Assembly: GCF_007786445.1 (NCBI RefSeq)
Contig: NZ_VNJI01000020.1
Coordinates: forward strand, 1-64,000
DNA: 64,000 nt
From: Paenibacillus cremeus
GTDB lineage: Bacteria; Bacillota; Bacilli; Paenibacillales; NBRC-103111
Direction: 5' to 3'
Positions 54,144 through 63,177 of this stretch are shown piece by piece; position 1 is the stretch's first letter, and every line of letters starts with the position of its first letter. The notes below the pieces were generated by a model. It made no database searches and was not told the origin of the DNA. It saw nothing but the letters and a program-made list of their open reading frames with translations. The position numbers and the translations under genes are program-made.

Positions 54144-55616
54144 GTGACGAACGGAAAACATCAAGGTGCCGCACCGGCTCGACGGACGGGTAGGCCTCCC
54201 AAGAGCGGCGGGGGTCCCTCATCAAAAGCTAGGGGACCGGTCTCTGCTGCCGCGGCTGCAAAGAAGAGGACGCCATCGGCTAGGGAAGCCGCGCTGGACG
54301 TGCTGGTCCGCATCGAGCAGGATCATGCGTACAGCAACTTGCTGCTGAATCAGACGCTGCAGAAGCATCAGCTGGACAAGCCCGACGCGGGGCTTGCGAC
54401 CGAGCTGGTCTACGGCACGATTCAGCGGCTGAATACAATTGACTACTTTCTGGAGCCGCTTGTGACTAAGGGGCTGCGCAAGCTGGAGCCTTGGGTGCGG
54501 GCCTTGCTGCGGCTGAGCTTCTATCAGCTGTACTACTTGGACCGCATCCCCGACCATGCTGCGGTGAATGAAGCGGTCAACATCGCCAAGCGCCGCGGGC
54601 ACCAGGGCATCTCCGGCATGGTCAACGGCGTGCTGCGCAGTGTGATCCGCCGTAAGCCGGAGCTTACGCTGCCCGCCGATTTGCCGGCGGCGCAGCGCAT
54701 CGCTTTGGCCGAGTCGCACCCCGAATGGCTGGTGCGGCGCTGGATCCGCCAGTTCGGCGAGCAGACGGCGGAACGCATCTGCGCGGCGAACAACACCCCG
54801 CCGCGCGTCAGCCTGCGCGCGAACGCCTTGATGCTCGGCCGCGACGCGCTGGCCGAGCGGCTTCGCCAAGGAGGGCTCGATGCGGAGCCCTCCGAGGTCG
54901 CCCCCGCCGGCGTGACCGTGCGCGGCGGCGGCAATATGGCCCTGACGCCGGAGTATGCGTCAGGCCTGTTTTCGGTGCAAGACGAGAGCTCGATGCTCGT
55001 CGCGGAATGGGTGGACCCGCAGCCGGGCGAGCGGGTGCTGGATTGCTGCGCCGCGCCTGGCGGGAAGACGGCGCATCTGGCGGAGAAGATGGGCGACCGC
55101 GGCGAGATCGTGGCTTGCGATGTACATGAGCATAAGCAGAAGCTGATTAGCGACCAGGCGCAGCGGCTCGGCTTAAAGTCCATTCGCACGCTGACAGCGG
55201 ATGCCCGCAAGCTGGCGGAGCATTTTCCTCCTGCGAGCTTCGATCGCATTTTGCTGGACGCACCTTGCTCCGGTCTTGGCGTCATCCGGCGCAAGCCGGA
55301 TATGAAGTGGGAGAAAACCGAGCAGGAGCTCTCTGACATCTGCGTGGTTCAGCATGATTTGCTGGAGGCGGTTTATCCGCTGCTGAAGCCGGGCGGGGTG
55401 CTGGTCTACAGCACTTGCACCATCGAGGCGGCGGAGAATGAGGAGATGGTTCGCGGGTTTTTGCAGCGGCATCCCGAGTTTGAGCTGGACGCTCCGCCAA
55501 GGCGGGTTCCGGAGCAGTCGGCAAGCGGTGACGCACCTGCGTTCGTGCAAATTTTACCGTACGAGTTTGGCTCCGACGGATTTTTCATCGCCAGACTCAA
55601 GCGCCGCCATGCATAA
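54144..55616 (+). CDS. rsmB: 16S rRNA (cytosine967-C5)-methyltransferase
   Basis: 490 residues. About 45 basic, low-complexity N-terminal residues, a NusB-like RNA-binding domain (AREAALDVLVRIEQDHAYSNLLLNQTL), then a Rossmann methyltransferase: CCAAPGGKTAHLAEKM, DAPCSGLGVIRRKPD (motif IV Cys) and STCTIEAAENEEMV (motif VI catalytic Cys). GTG 54144 after CGGAGGATAAG; an ATG upstream at 54024 lies inside fmt. Confidence 0.93.
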   Translation: MTNGKHQGAAPARRTGRPPKSGGGPSSKARGPVSAAAAAKKRTPSAREAALDVLVRIEQDHAYSNLLLNQTLQKHQLDKPDAGLATELVYGTIQRLNTIDYFLEPLVTKGLRKLEPWVRALLRLSFYQLYYLDRIPDHAAVNEAVNIAKRRGHQGISGMVNGVLRSVIRRKPELTLPADLPAAQRIALAESHPEWLVRRWIRQFGEQTAERICAANNTPPRVSLRANALMLGRDALAERLRQGGLDAEPSEVAPAGVTVRGGGNMALTPEYASGLFSVQDESSMLVAEWVDPQPGERVLDCCAAPGGKTAHLAEKMGDRGEIVACDVHEHKQKLISDQAQRLGLKSIRTLTADARKLAEHFPPASFDRILLDAPCSGLGVIRRKPDMKWEKTEQELSDICVVQHDLLEAVYPLLKPGGVLVYSTCTIEAAENEEMVRGFLQRHPEFELDAPPRRVPEQSASGDAPAFVQILPYEFGSDGFFIARLKRRHA

Positions 55617-55753
55617 AAAGCCTGAATTCAGGCGCTGAAACGAGCATAATGACATAGATTGTGGTAAACTAGATGTGGCCTTTTCCGAGCCGAAAGCGTT
55701 CGCGAAAGGTCCATCTTTGCACTATAGCATATAAACAGGTTGTGATATGGATT

Positions 55754-56848
55754 ATGGAATTACAGGACATGCCCAAAAGCAAAGCGCCGGTCAACAACGG
55801 CAAGCCGTATGTTTACGATTTGACGCTGGAGGATTGGCAGGAATGGGTTAAAGGCAATGGGGAGGCCGGCTTTCGGGCAGGCCAAATTTTTGATTGGCTG
55901 TATGTGAAAAGAGTTTCAAGCTTCGACCAAATGTCGAACCTGCCCAAGTCGCTGCGGGAAAAGCTCGTCGGTCAGTTTGATTTTGTGACGCTGACGGAAG
56001 TGGCGCATTACCGGTCGCAGGACGGTACCGTGAAGTTTCTGTTCGAGCTGAACGACAAGAACGCGATCGAAACCGTCGTGATGAAGCATAGCTACGGCAA
56101 CAGCATTTGCGTAACCACGCAAGTGGGCTGCCGGATCGGCTGTACGTTTTGCGCCTCGACGCTAGGCGGACTGAAGCGGAATCTGTCGGCGGGGGAAATC
56201 ATCGCTCAGGTGGTGAAGGCGCAGCAAATGCTGGACCAAACCGGGGAGCGGGTCAGCAGCATCGTCATCATGGGGATCGGCGAGCCGTTCGAAAACTACG
56301 ATGAGGTGATGAAGTTCCTCAAGGTGATGATTCATCCGAAGGGACTCAACATCGGCCAGCGCCACATTACGGTGTCAACGAGCGGGATCGTGCCGAACAT
56401 TTACCGATTTGCGGATGAAGATACGCAAATTAACCTGGCTATCTCGATTCATGCGCCGAACGATGAACTGCGCTCAAAGTTGATGCCGGTCAACCGCAGG
56501 TTCCCGTTCAAGGATCTGATCGAGGCTTGCCAATACTACATTGCGAAGACGGGGCGGCGGATTACGTTCGAATATGCCTTGATGGGTGGTGTGAACGATC
56601 AGCCGGAGCATGCGGAGGAGCTGGCGAAGGTGCTGAAGGTGTTCCCCCATGCGCATGTGAATTTGATCCCGGTCAACTTCGTGTCCGAACGCAATTTTGT
56701 GCGCACGGAGCGGGACGATATTTTTACCTTCCAACGCATATTGGAACGGGGTAAGGTCAACGCCACGATACGCCGGGAGCAGGGCAGCGATATTGCCGCC
56801 GCTTGCGGGCAGCTACGGGCGAAGCATATGGAATCGGGTGCGAGGTGA
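55754..56848 (+). CDS. rlmN: Dual-specificity 23S rRNA/tRNA methyltransferase RlmN
   Basis: 364 residues, radical SAM. The cluster motif [10 protein letters not shown] is near residue 120, the SAM loop [13 protein letters not shown] near 180, and the catalytic C-terminal Cys in IAAACGQL. Methylates A2503 of 23S rRNA and A37 of tRNAs. The start is uncertain: ATG 55754, GTG 55742 and ATG 55769 are all possible; AGGT precedes 55754 at 13 bases. Confidence 0.92.
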   Translation: MELQDMPKSKAPVNNGKPYVYDLTLEDWQEWVKGNGEAGFRAGQIFDWLYVKRVSSFDQMSNLPKSLREKLVGQFDFVTLTEVAHYRSQDGTVKFLFELNDKNAIETVVMKHSYGNSICVTTQVGCRIGCTFCASTLGGLKRNLSAGEIIAQVVKAQQMLDQTGERVSSIVIMGIGEPFENYDEVMKFLKVMIHPKGLNIGQRHITVSTSGIVPNIYRFADEDTQINLAISIHAPNDELRSKLMPVNRRFPFKDLIEACQYYIAKTGRRITFEYALMGGVNDQPEHAEELAKVLKVFPHAHVNLIPVNFVSERNFVRTERDDIFTFQRILERGKVNATIRREQGSDIAAACGQLRAKHMESGAR

Positions 56849-56856
56849 AACAAGGG

Positions 56857-57627
56857 ATGCGGAGAGCGGCCTACCAAACGGATATCGGGCGTGTGCGAAT
56901 GATTAACGAGGACCGTGCGGTCGTTCAGGAAAATCTGAGCGGCCTCACGCTCGCCATCGTGGCAGACGGGATGGGCGGGCATCAAGCCGGGGACATGGCT
57001 AGCAGTATGGCGGTGGAACTCATTGAGCAGGGGCTTCAGTCTCTCCATCCTGAGGTACCGTGGGAGGAGCGGCAAACGCTGCTGCGGGAAACGATCGAAA
57101 CCGCTAACGAGAAAATTTTTGAATTTGCGGCCCAGCGGGACAATTATCACGGCATGGGCACGACGGTGGTGGCGGTGCTGGCGGATGATGAGCATGCGGT
57201 CATCGGCCACATTGGCGACAGCCGGGCGTATTTGATTCGCGGCGAGAGTATTGAGCAGATTACGGAGGACCATTCGCTCGTCAATGAGCTCGTTCGCAGC
57301 GGTCAGATCAGCCGTGAGGAAGCAATCCATCATCCGAGACGCAACGTGTTGACGCGTGCGCTCGGGACAGAGCCTACGATTGAAGTGGACGTGCAGCAAA
57401 TAAACTGGCAGTCCGGCGATCTGCTGCTGATTTGCAGCGACGGGCTCAGCAACTTGGTTGAGCCGGCGCAGATGGTGCAGCAGGTCGCAGGCGGCGGGGA
57501 GCTGGAGCCTAAGGTCCAGCGGCTTGTTCATGATGCGCTCGAGGCCGGGGGCGACGATAATATTACGGTCGTTTTGCTCGCTAATGTCGAGGGCGGCCAC
57601 CTACATAACGATGGAGAAGCGAGGTGA
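56857..57627 (+). CDS. prpC: PP2C-type serine/threonine phosphatase PrpC
   Basis: 256 residues; reverses PrkC phosphorylation. Family motifs: TDIGRVRMINEDRAVV, IVADGMGGHQAGDMAS, GMGTTVVAVL, HIGDSRAYLIR, CSDGLSNL, GGDDNITVVL with metal Asp residues. GAGGTGA, which carries the rlmN stop, is 8 bases before ATG 56857; GTG 56845 is the alternative. Pairs with prkC. Confidence 0.94.
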   Translation: MRRAAYQTDIGRVRMINEDRAVVQENLSGLTLAIVADGMGGHQAGDMASSMAVELIEQGLQSLHPEVPWEERQTLLRETIETANEKIFEFAAQRDNYHGMGTTVVAVLADDEHAVIGHIGDSRAYLIRGESIEQITEDHSLVNELVRSGQISREEAIHHPRRNVLTRALGTEPTIEVDVQQINWQSGDLLLICSDGLSNLVEPAQMVQQVAGGGELEPKVQRLVHDALEAGGDDNITVVLLANVEGGHLHNDGEAR

Positions 57628-57634
57628 GGATTGA

Positions 57635-59824
57635 ATGATCGGTAGACAGCTTGGAGGACGTTACGAGATTATCGAGCGGGTCGGCGGCGGCGGCATGGCC
57701 ATTGTGTATAAGGGACTAGATATTTTATTGCATCGGCATATCGCTGTGAAGGTGCTGCGCCAGCAGTACGTGCACGACGAGGAATTCATTCAACGATTTC
57801 GCCGTGAAGCGCAAGCCGCAGCCTCGTTATCCCATCCGAATGTAGTCAGCATTTATGACGTCGGTCAAGAGGAAGACGTGCATTACATTGTGATGGAATA
57901 TATCGAGGGCACCACGTTAAATGATCTGATCAAGGAAAAGGCGCCGCTCCAAGTGGAGGAAGCGATTCATATCGCCGGTCAGATTTGCGATGCCCTCGAT
58001 CATGCGCATCACAATCAAATCATCCATCGCGACATTAAGCCTCACAACATTTTGATTGGCAAAAATGGCCGTGTAAAGGTAACCGATTTCGGGATCGCCC
58101 GGGCCGTCACATCTTCAACCATTACACAGACCGGCTCGGTGGTCGGGTCGGTGCATTATTTTTCACCGGAGCATGCCAAAGGGACGCCGACTGGTGAGCA
58201 ATCGGACCTGTACTCTCTGGGGATTGTGATGTATCAGATGCTGACGGGAAGACTGCCGTTTCTCGGCGAAAGCCCGATCAGCGTGGCGCTGAAGCATTTG
58301 CAGGAGGACGTGGAGGAGCCGCGCAAGGTGAATCCGCTGATCCCGCAAAGCGTGGAGAACATCATTCTGCGGGCGATGCGCAAAAGCACCTCGGAGCGGT
58401 ACCGCTCGGCCAAGGAGATGCTCAGCGATCTGGAATCGTGCCTGCTGCCGAATCGGCGCAATGAGCCCAAGGTCAGCTTTGTCGACGACGATGAACTGGA
58501 CGAGGAGCGGACACGGGTCATGCCAGCGCTTCGGCCAGGACAATTTGCCGCCGCCGAGGCGGGGGATTCAGACGAGGAGCCCGAGGAGGAGCAACCGGAA
58601 AAAAAGAAGAATCGCTGGGTCAAGCCGCTCATTTGGGCTATCGTCCTGATCGTGCTGCTCGGCGGAATGTGGTATGCCGTAGGGTGGGCTAAAACCCAAA
58701 TGACGGTGCCAGAGGCGACGGTGCCGAAGGTTGTCAATCTGCCGCTGGCGGAAGCGGAGCAGAAGCTGAAGGACGTAGGGCTCGATTCCGAGGTCTCTTA
58801 CGAACCGTCGAAGGACGTTCCGAAGGACACGGTCATCCGGCAAAGCCAATCCGATATTAAGGTGAAGCTCCCAAGCAAGATCAAGCTGTATGTCAGCCAA
58901 GGGCCGGAAAAGCAGAAGATGCCGGATGTGGTCAAGAAGAAGCTGACGGAAGCGAAGCTTGCTCTGACGAATCTCGGGATCAAGCCGGAAAATATTAGCG
59001 TGGAGCAAAAGTTCATGGACGTCGAGCCGGATACGGTCATGACGCAAACGCCTTTAGCAAACGACGATATCGATGCGGCGACGGCGACGGTCAAGCTCGT
59101 GGTCAGCAAAGGCAAGGAAACGATTCCGATGCCGAATCTGGTCGGCAAGACCGAGGCGGAAGCCAAGAATACGATTCTGGTGAGCAGCTTGAAGCTGGCG
59201 AAAGACGGCATTAACTACGAGGCCAGCTATAAAGTGTCCAAGGGCCGGGTCATCAAGCAGTTCCCGTATGAGCCGAACGACAGCGTGTCGCCGGGGGCGG
59301 AAATTAGCTTGACTGTCAGTTCGGGCCTGCCGGACGAAGCCGGACCGATGAAGGTTCCCGTTCAAGTAAAGCCGGCGCGGGAAGGCAAGGCATCCACGAT
59401 CAAAATTATTTTGACGGACGCAGCATACGAGAATTATGAATATCAGACGATGAACAACGTGACGAAGCCGGAAAATGTGGACGTCAATTTGGTCGTTTCC
59501 CCTGAGAAGAAGGCCGTGATTCAAATCAAGGTCGATAATAATATCGGGGATATTATGACGGTGACGTATCAAGATTATTTGGCGCAAAAGAGCGGTAAGC
59601 CGATCACGCCGGGAACGCCGAGCACGCCGGGCGGATCGACCCCAACACCAACGCCGTCCCCGACACCGTCGCCGGGTCAGGTTACGCCGACTCCACCGCC
59701 TGCAACTACAGGGGGCGGCACTAAGCCTCCGGTAACGCCCGCAAGCGGCGGAGCCGGGGGCAGCCAGACCCCGGCCGGCAGTCCGGGCGGCGCTACACCA
59801 GGTACAGGAGGCAGAAGCGGATAA
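57635..59824 (+). CDS. prkC: PASTA-domain serine/threonine kinase PrkC
   Basis: 729 residues. Kinase domain 10-270 (GGGGMAIVYKG, Lys in IAVKVLRQ, HRDIKPHN, VTDFGIARA), acidic juxtamembrane linker, one transmembrane helix about 330-350, three PASTA repeats (PKVVNLPLAEAEQKL, MPDVVKKKLTEAKLAL, MPNLVGKTEAEAKNTI), a fourth beta-rich domain, and a Pro/Thr/Gly-rich tail of about 70 residues. Senses muropeptides or lipid II and controls growth, germination and wall metabolism. Its stop abuts the rsgA ATG. Confidence 0.95.
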   Translation: MIGRQLGGRYEIIERVGGGGMAIVYKGLDILLHRHIAVKVLRQQYVHDEEFIQRFRREAQAAASLSHPNVVSIYDVGQEEDVHYIVMEYIEGTTLNDLIKEKAPLQVEEAIHIAGQICDALDHAHHNQIIHRDIKPHNILIGKNGRVKVTDFGIARAVTSSTITQTGSVVGSVHYFSPEHAKGTPTGEQSDLYSLGIVMYQMLTGRLPFLGESPISVALKHLQEDVEEPRKVNPLIPQSVENIILRAMRKSTSERYRSAKEMLSDLESCLLPNRRNEPKVSFVDDDELDEERTRVMPALRPGQFAAAEAGDSDEEPEEEQPEKKKNRWVKPLIWAIVLIVLLGGMWYAVGWAKTQMTVPEATVPKVVNLPLAEAEQKLKDVGLDSEVSYEPSKDVPKDTVIRQSQSDIKVKLPSKIKLYVSQGPEKQKMPDVVKKKLTEAKLALTNLGIKPENISVEQKFMDVEPDTVMTQTPLANDDIDAATATVKLVVSKGKETIPMPNLVGKTEAEAKNTILVSSLKLAKDGINYEASYKVSKGRVIKQFPYEPNDSVSPGAEISLTVSSGLPDEAGPMKVPVQVKPAREGKASTIKIILTDAAYENYEYQTMNNVTKPENVDVNLVVSPEKKAVIQIKVDNNIGDIMTVTYQDYLAQKSGKPITPGTPSTPGGSTPTPTPSPTPSPGQVTPTPPPATTGGGTKPPVTPASGGAGGSQTPAGSPGGATPGTGGRSG

Positions 59825-60742
59825 ATGCCAACCGGGTTAATCGTTAAGGCATTAAGCGGATATTACTATGTTCTCTCGGAGGACGGGCAATCGACCGACT
59901 CCATCCAGTGCCGCGCGCGCGGTATTTTCAAAAAACGCGGCATTTCCCCCTTGGTCGGTGATCGAGTGGTGTATGAGCTGACGGAAAACGGAGAAGGCAC
60001 GGTCGATGAGATCCTGCCCCGGACCGTGGAGCTGATTCGGCCGCCGATTGCCAATGTGGATCTGGCCGTGCTCGTGTTCTCCATCGACGAGCCGGCGCTC
60101 AATTTGCCGCTGCTGGATAAGTTTCTGGTGCACACAGAGAGTGCTGGTCTGGAAACGCATATTTGCTTGACCAAGCATGACCTGACGAAGGACGTGGACG
60201 GTGCCGAGTCGGGGGAGTCGACGGTGAGCCTCGACGAGGCGATTCGCCTGTATGAATCGATCGGCTATTCCCTCACGGTGACCAGTGCCAAAGAAGGCAT
60301 CGGCGTGACCTCGGTTCTCGACCGGCTGGCAGGGCGCATCAGCGTGTTTGCCGGACAATCGGGCGTAGGGAAATCGTCGCTTCTGAACGCCATGGTGCCC
60401 GGGCTGCAGCTGGAGACGAACCAGATCAGCATGAAGCTGGGCCGCGGCAAGCATACGACGCGCCATGTGGAGTTGATCCGGCTGCAGAATGGTGGGGTCG
60501 TCGCCGATACCCCGGGCTTCAGCCAGTTGGACTTCCTGCAGGTCGACGCCGAGGGGCTTAGCGCCTGCTTCCGGGAGTTTGCTCCGTATGCCGAGCAGTG
60601 CCGCTTCCGGGGCTGCTTGCACCTGCACGAGCCGGACTGTAAGGTACGGGAGGCTCAGGAGGAGGGGCAGATCGCTGCCTCGCGCTTTGCTTCGTATTTG
60701 CAATTTTTAGGGGAAATCCGAGACAAGAAGAGGAGGTACTGA
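59825..60742 (+). CDS. rsgA: Ribosome small-subunit GTPase RsgA
   Basis: 305 residues; helps late 30S maturation. OB fold, then a circularly permuted GTPase: TKHD (G4) precedes [12 protein letters not shown] (G1) and DTPGFSQLD (G3), and a Cys/His zinc motif ([14 protein letters not shown]) ends the protein. The ATG directly follows the prkC TAA. Confidence 0.95.
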   Translation: MPTGLIVKALSGYYYVLSEDGQSTDSIQCRARGIFKKRGISPLVGDRVVYELTENGEGTVDEILPRTVELIRPPIANVDLAVLVFSIDEPALNLPLLDKFLVHTESAGLETHICLTKHDLTKDVDGAESGESTVSLDEAIRLYESIGYSLTVTSAKEGIGVTSVLDRLAGRISVFAGQSGVGKSSLLNAMVPGLQLETNQISMKLGRGKHTTRHVELIRLQNGGVVADTPGFSQLDFLQVDAEGLSACFREFAPYAEQCRFRGCLHLHEPDCKVREAQEEGQIAASRFASYLQFLGEIRDKKRRY

Positions 60743-60743
60743 C

Positions 60744-61403
60744 ATGCTGCGGATTGCTCCTTCGATTTTATCCGCCGACTTCTCCGTACTGGGGCAAGAG
60801 ATTGCCGACGTGGAACGCGGCGGAGCGGATTGGATTCATGTGGACGTCATGGACGGCCAGTTTGTTCCGAATATTACGATTGGGCCGCTGGTGGTCGAAG
60901 CCATTCGTCCCAAAACCCGGCTGCCGCTCGATGTCCATCTGATGATCGAACAGCCGGACCGGTACATTCCTGCTTTTGCCCAGGCGGGCGCCGATCTGAT
61001 TTCGGTCCATGTGGAAGCCTGCGTGCATTTGCACCGGACGCTGCATTTGATTAAGGAACAAGGGATCAAAGCCGGGGTTGTGCTGAATCCAGCCACGCCC
61101 CTCTCCACTTTGGAGCATGTGCTGGACGAGTCGCTGGACCTGGTACTGCTAATGACGGTCAACCCCGGCTTCGGGGGACAGGCGTTCATCCCAAGCATGC
61201 TGCCCAAAATTAAGGCGCTGCGCCAGATGCTTGTGGAGCGGGGATTGTCGCACGTTGATATCGAGGTGGATGGCGGGATCAACGAAGGGACGGCTAAGCA
61301 GGTGATCGAGGCGGGAGCGAACATGCTGGTCGCCGGCAATGCGGTATTCAATCAAGCGGATCGGGCACGTGCGATTCGAAGCCTTCGGGGCGAAGGGGGA
61401 TAA
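60744..61403 (+). CDS. rpe: Ribulose-phosphate 3-epimerase
   Basis: 219 residues, TIM barrel of the pentose phosphate pathway. [34 protein letters not shown] (metal His, Asp), [21 protein letters not shown] and VDGGINEGT. Two bases after rsgA, with AGAAGAGGAGG upstream. Confidence 0.95.
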   Translation: MLRIAPSILSADFSVLGQEIADVERGGADWIHVDVMDGQFVPNITIGPLVVEAIRPKTRLPLDVHLMIEQPDRYIPAFAQAGADLISVHVEACVHLHRTLHLIKEQGIKAGVVLNPATPLSTLEHVLDESLDLVLLMTVNPGFGGQAFIPSMLPKIKALRQMLVERGLSHVDIEVDGGINEGTAKQVIEAGANMLVAGNAVFNQADRARAIRSLRGEGG

Positions 61404-61409
61404 GACGAG

Positions 61410-61658
61410 ATGCGGACGCTGGTTGTGATCGGATTTAGCTTGCTGTGCGCAGGTATGCTCACCTTGTTCTCGCAAATTCAGGACTTATTGAAGTATCTTT
61501 TTTCCTTGGGCGCTTTATATGTCGGAATTCAGTTCTTTAAACGGTATGAAACGCGAAGCATGCGCATTGCGTTCGTCGTTACCACGGTGCTGTTTTATTT
61601 CATCTTTGCTGTGTTCTATGCGATTTATCTCACCATGCAACAGCAGCAGGCTGCATAG
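61410..61658 (+). CDS. Small membrane protein, unknown function
   Basis: 82 residues with three hydrophobic segments (about 4-17, 27-44, 53-75) and a short Gln-rich tail. Not recognised. Begins 6 bp after rpe with GGGGGATAAGACG before the ATG, so it is the last gene of the rsmB-rpe transcript. In B. subtilis thiN occupies this place, but this protein bears no resemblance to thiamine pyrophosphokinase. Confidence 0.75.
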   Translation: MRTLVVIGFSLLCAGMLTLFSQIQDLLKYLFSLGALYVGIQFFKRYETRSMRIAFVVTTVLFYFIFAVFYAIYLTMQQQQAA

Positions 61659-61685
61659 GACTGCCAGGTCATATGGCTCAAGATC

Positions 61686-61846
61686 AGGCCGCGTATATGG
61701 GACTGTTGACAAACGGCACTTCACCTCTTGGTGATACAATATATGGAATTAAAAACGCTGATGATCCACTATATATTGTAGTGAATCATCAGCATTTTAT
61801 TTAGCTAAGGACTTTGTCAACAGTCCCTATATCGCGGTCTTTTTTT
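61686..61846 (+). terminator. Rho-independent terminator split by a MITE-like insertion
   Basis: AGGCCGCG (61686-61693) pairs with CGCGGTCT (61833-61840), followed by seven T to 61846. Between the arms is TATAT, the inserted element, and TATAT again. Without the insert this is an ordinary 8-bp terminator with a TATAT loop for the rpe transcript. Because the insert is itself a near-perfect hairpin, the RNA could still form one long stem. Confidence 0.8.
61699..61827. mobile_element. MITE-like element, 129 bp
   Basis: Terminal inverted repeats GGGACTGTTGACAAA (61699-61713) and TTTGTCAACAGTCCC (61813-61827), perfect over 15 bp, with flanking TATAT on both sides as a likely 4-5 bp target duplication. 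An inner palindrome (GCTGATGAT-C-CACTA / TAGTG-A-ATCATCAGC, 61757-61793) fills the middle. No coding capacity. The terminal repeats resemble those of IS1182-type insertion sequences as I recall them; the family is not proved. Confidence 0.8.
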
Positions 61847-61870
61847 GTTGCGGCCGAAAGCCAAAAGGAA

Positions 61871-61899
61871 GAATAATCCCCCCTGCCGGTTCATACATT
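61871..61899 (+). promoter_or_regulatory. Sigma-E promoter of spoVM
   Basis: GAATAAT (61871-61877), 14-bp spacer, CATACATT (61892-61899). The -10 matches the mother-cell sigma-E consensus CATACANT fully and the -35 resembles KMATATT. Leads to spoVM about 165 bp on. Nothing else recognised in 61900-62050. Confidence 0.7.
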
Positions 61900-62069
61900 G
61901 TAACAATGATTTGGGAGTGTCTCTATCGCTCGGAGGATCATCTGCAGCGGGAAAGGAACGTTTTGGATCCGAGCGGAATAGAATAAGGATGTGTTTAAAG
62001 GAAATGGTTTTGCTTTGACTGACGAGGGTGGTTTGGCATCAAGCGAAGCCGGAAGGAGGAGGATGACGA

Positions 62070-62150
62070 ATGAAATTTTACACGATTAAGCTTCCTAAAT
62101 TTTTAGGTGGATTTGTCAAGGCCGTACTTAATACATTCAGCAAAAACTGA
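62070..62150 (+). CDS. spoVM: Stage V sporulation protein M
   Basis: 26-residue amphipathic peptide: MKFYTIKLPKFLGGFVKAV followed by LNTFSKN. The first 14 residues are identical to B. subtilis SpoVM as I recall it, and the length is the same. It recognises the convex forespore membrane and anchors the SpoIVA coat basement. GGAAGGAGGAGG lies 8 bases before the ATG. Too short for routine gene finding. Sits between the rpe block and rpmB as in B. subtilis. Confidence 0.95.
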   Translation: MKFYTIKLPKFLGGFVKAVLNTFSKN

Positions 62151-62257
62151 AGGTGTGCGTGTTCATACTTAGGCATCCGCCAAAAACCAGGGGATAAACG
62201 TCTCCGTCGTCCCGGGGACGAGCGCGCGTTTGTCAAGGTTGATGCGAAGAAACCAAC

Positions 62258-62287
62258 TAAAAAAGCACCTGTAGCAGGTGCTTTTTG
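62258..62287. terminator. Bidirectional terminator between spoVM and rpmB
   Basis: AAAAAAGCACCTG/CAGGTGCTTTTT with a TAG loop; serves both convergent genes. Confidence 0.9.
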
Positions 62288-62313
62288 TCTGCGATCGCAT
62301 GTGCGTCCGCTGA

Positions 62314-62502
62314 TTATACGCGAGTTACTTTTCCGGATTTCAACGCTTTGGTGCTTACCCAAACACGCTTCGGCTTTCCGTCCACCAGAATGCGGACTTT
62401 TTGCACGTTTACTCCCCAAGTACGCTTCGCCTTGTTGTTCGCGTGGGAAACGTGGTTGCCAGTACCTGGACCTTTACCAGTAATAAAACATTTGCGGGAC
62501 AT
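62314..62502 (-). CDS. rpmB: 50S ribosomal protein L28
   Basis: 62 residues: [34 protein letters not shown] and KALKSGKV. Only one Cys is present, so this is a zinc-independent form. The ATG follows AAGGAGG on the minus strand. Single gene with its own promoter. Confidence 0.96.
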   Translation of the reverse strand: MSRKCFITGKGPGTGNHVSHANNKAKRTWGVNVQKVRILVDGKPKRVWVSTKALKSGKVTRV

Positions 62503-62585
62503 TGTTACACCTCCTTAAAGCTCCGACGACGTTCCGTCTTCGATAACTCACATGTTTCGTGATCACTTTGAAAACACACTCAAAT

Positions 62586-62615
62586 ATCATATCACAGCCC
62601 AATTAGCCCCGTCAA
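62586..62615 (-). promoter_or_regulatory. Sigma-A promoter of rpmB
   Basis: Minus-strand TTGACG (62610-62615), 18-bp spacer, TATGAT (62586-62591). Confidence 0.65.
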
Positions 62616-62727
62616 CGCGGAACATGGGATTTTCTCCACTGTTCACCAATTTTATTTATTTCTCGACTTATCTATAGTACAATGAAAAATAGTCCATCCT
62701 AATCTATATCGAAGGAGCTGTATGGAG

Positions 62728-63090
62728 ATGGCTATTGAACTGTCTACAGAATATGGCAAAGTTTTTGTTACGGATGAAGTGATTTCTGTGCTTGCTGGCT
62801 CCGCCGCATTGGATTGTTATGGACTCGTAGGTATGGCCTCGCGGAACCAACTGAAGGACGGGATCGCCGAGCTGCTGCGTCGGGACAATTTGAGCCGCGG
62901 CGTAGAGGTGCATCGGGATGAGCAAGGCGTATTGACCATCGATTTATATATTGTCGTCAGCTATGGTACGAAAATATCCGTTGTTGCACACAATGTGCAA
63001 TCCAAGGTAAAATACATGCTCAAAGATGTGGCAGGTCTTCAGGTCGACACAGTGAATATTTTCGTTCAAGGCGTACGTGTAACGCAATAA
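62728..63090 (+). CDS. yloU: Asp23/Gls24 family protein (YloU type)
   Basis: 120 residues: IELSTEYGKVFVTDEVIS, GSAALDCYGLVGMASRNQLKD, DLYIVVSYGTKISVVAHNVQ, and VNIFVQGVRV. In Firmicutes it sits next to fakA, as here, and may act with the fatty-acid kinase. AAGGAG lies 4 bases from ATG 62722 and 10 from ATG 62728; I use the latter. Confidence 0.92.
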   Translation: MAIELSTEYGKVFVTDEVISVLAGSAALDCYGLVGMASRNQLKDGIAELLRRDNLSRGVEVHRDEQGVLTIDLYIVVSYGTKISVVAHNVQSKVKYMLKDVAGLQVDTVNIFVQGVRVTQ

Positions 63091-63177
63091 CAGCGGCCTG
63101 TCAGCCGGGAATACCGGTTGCTGGCTTGGCTGGGCACGTCTCGAACAGGGGCAATTGCAGGAAGGGGAATGGTGTTT

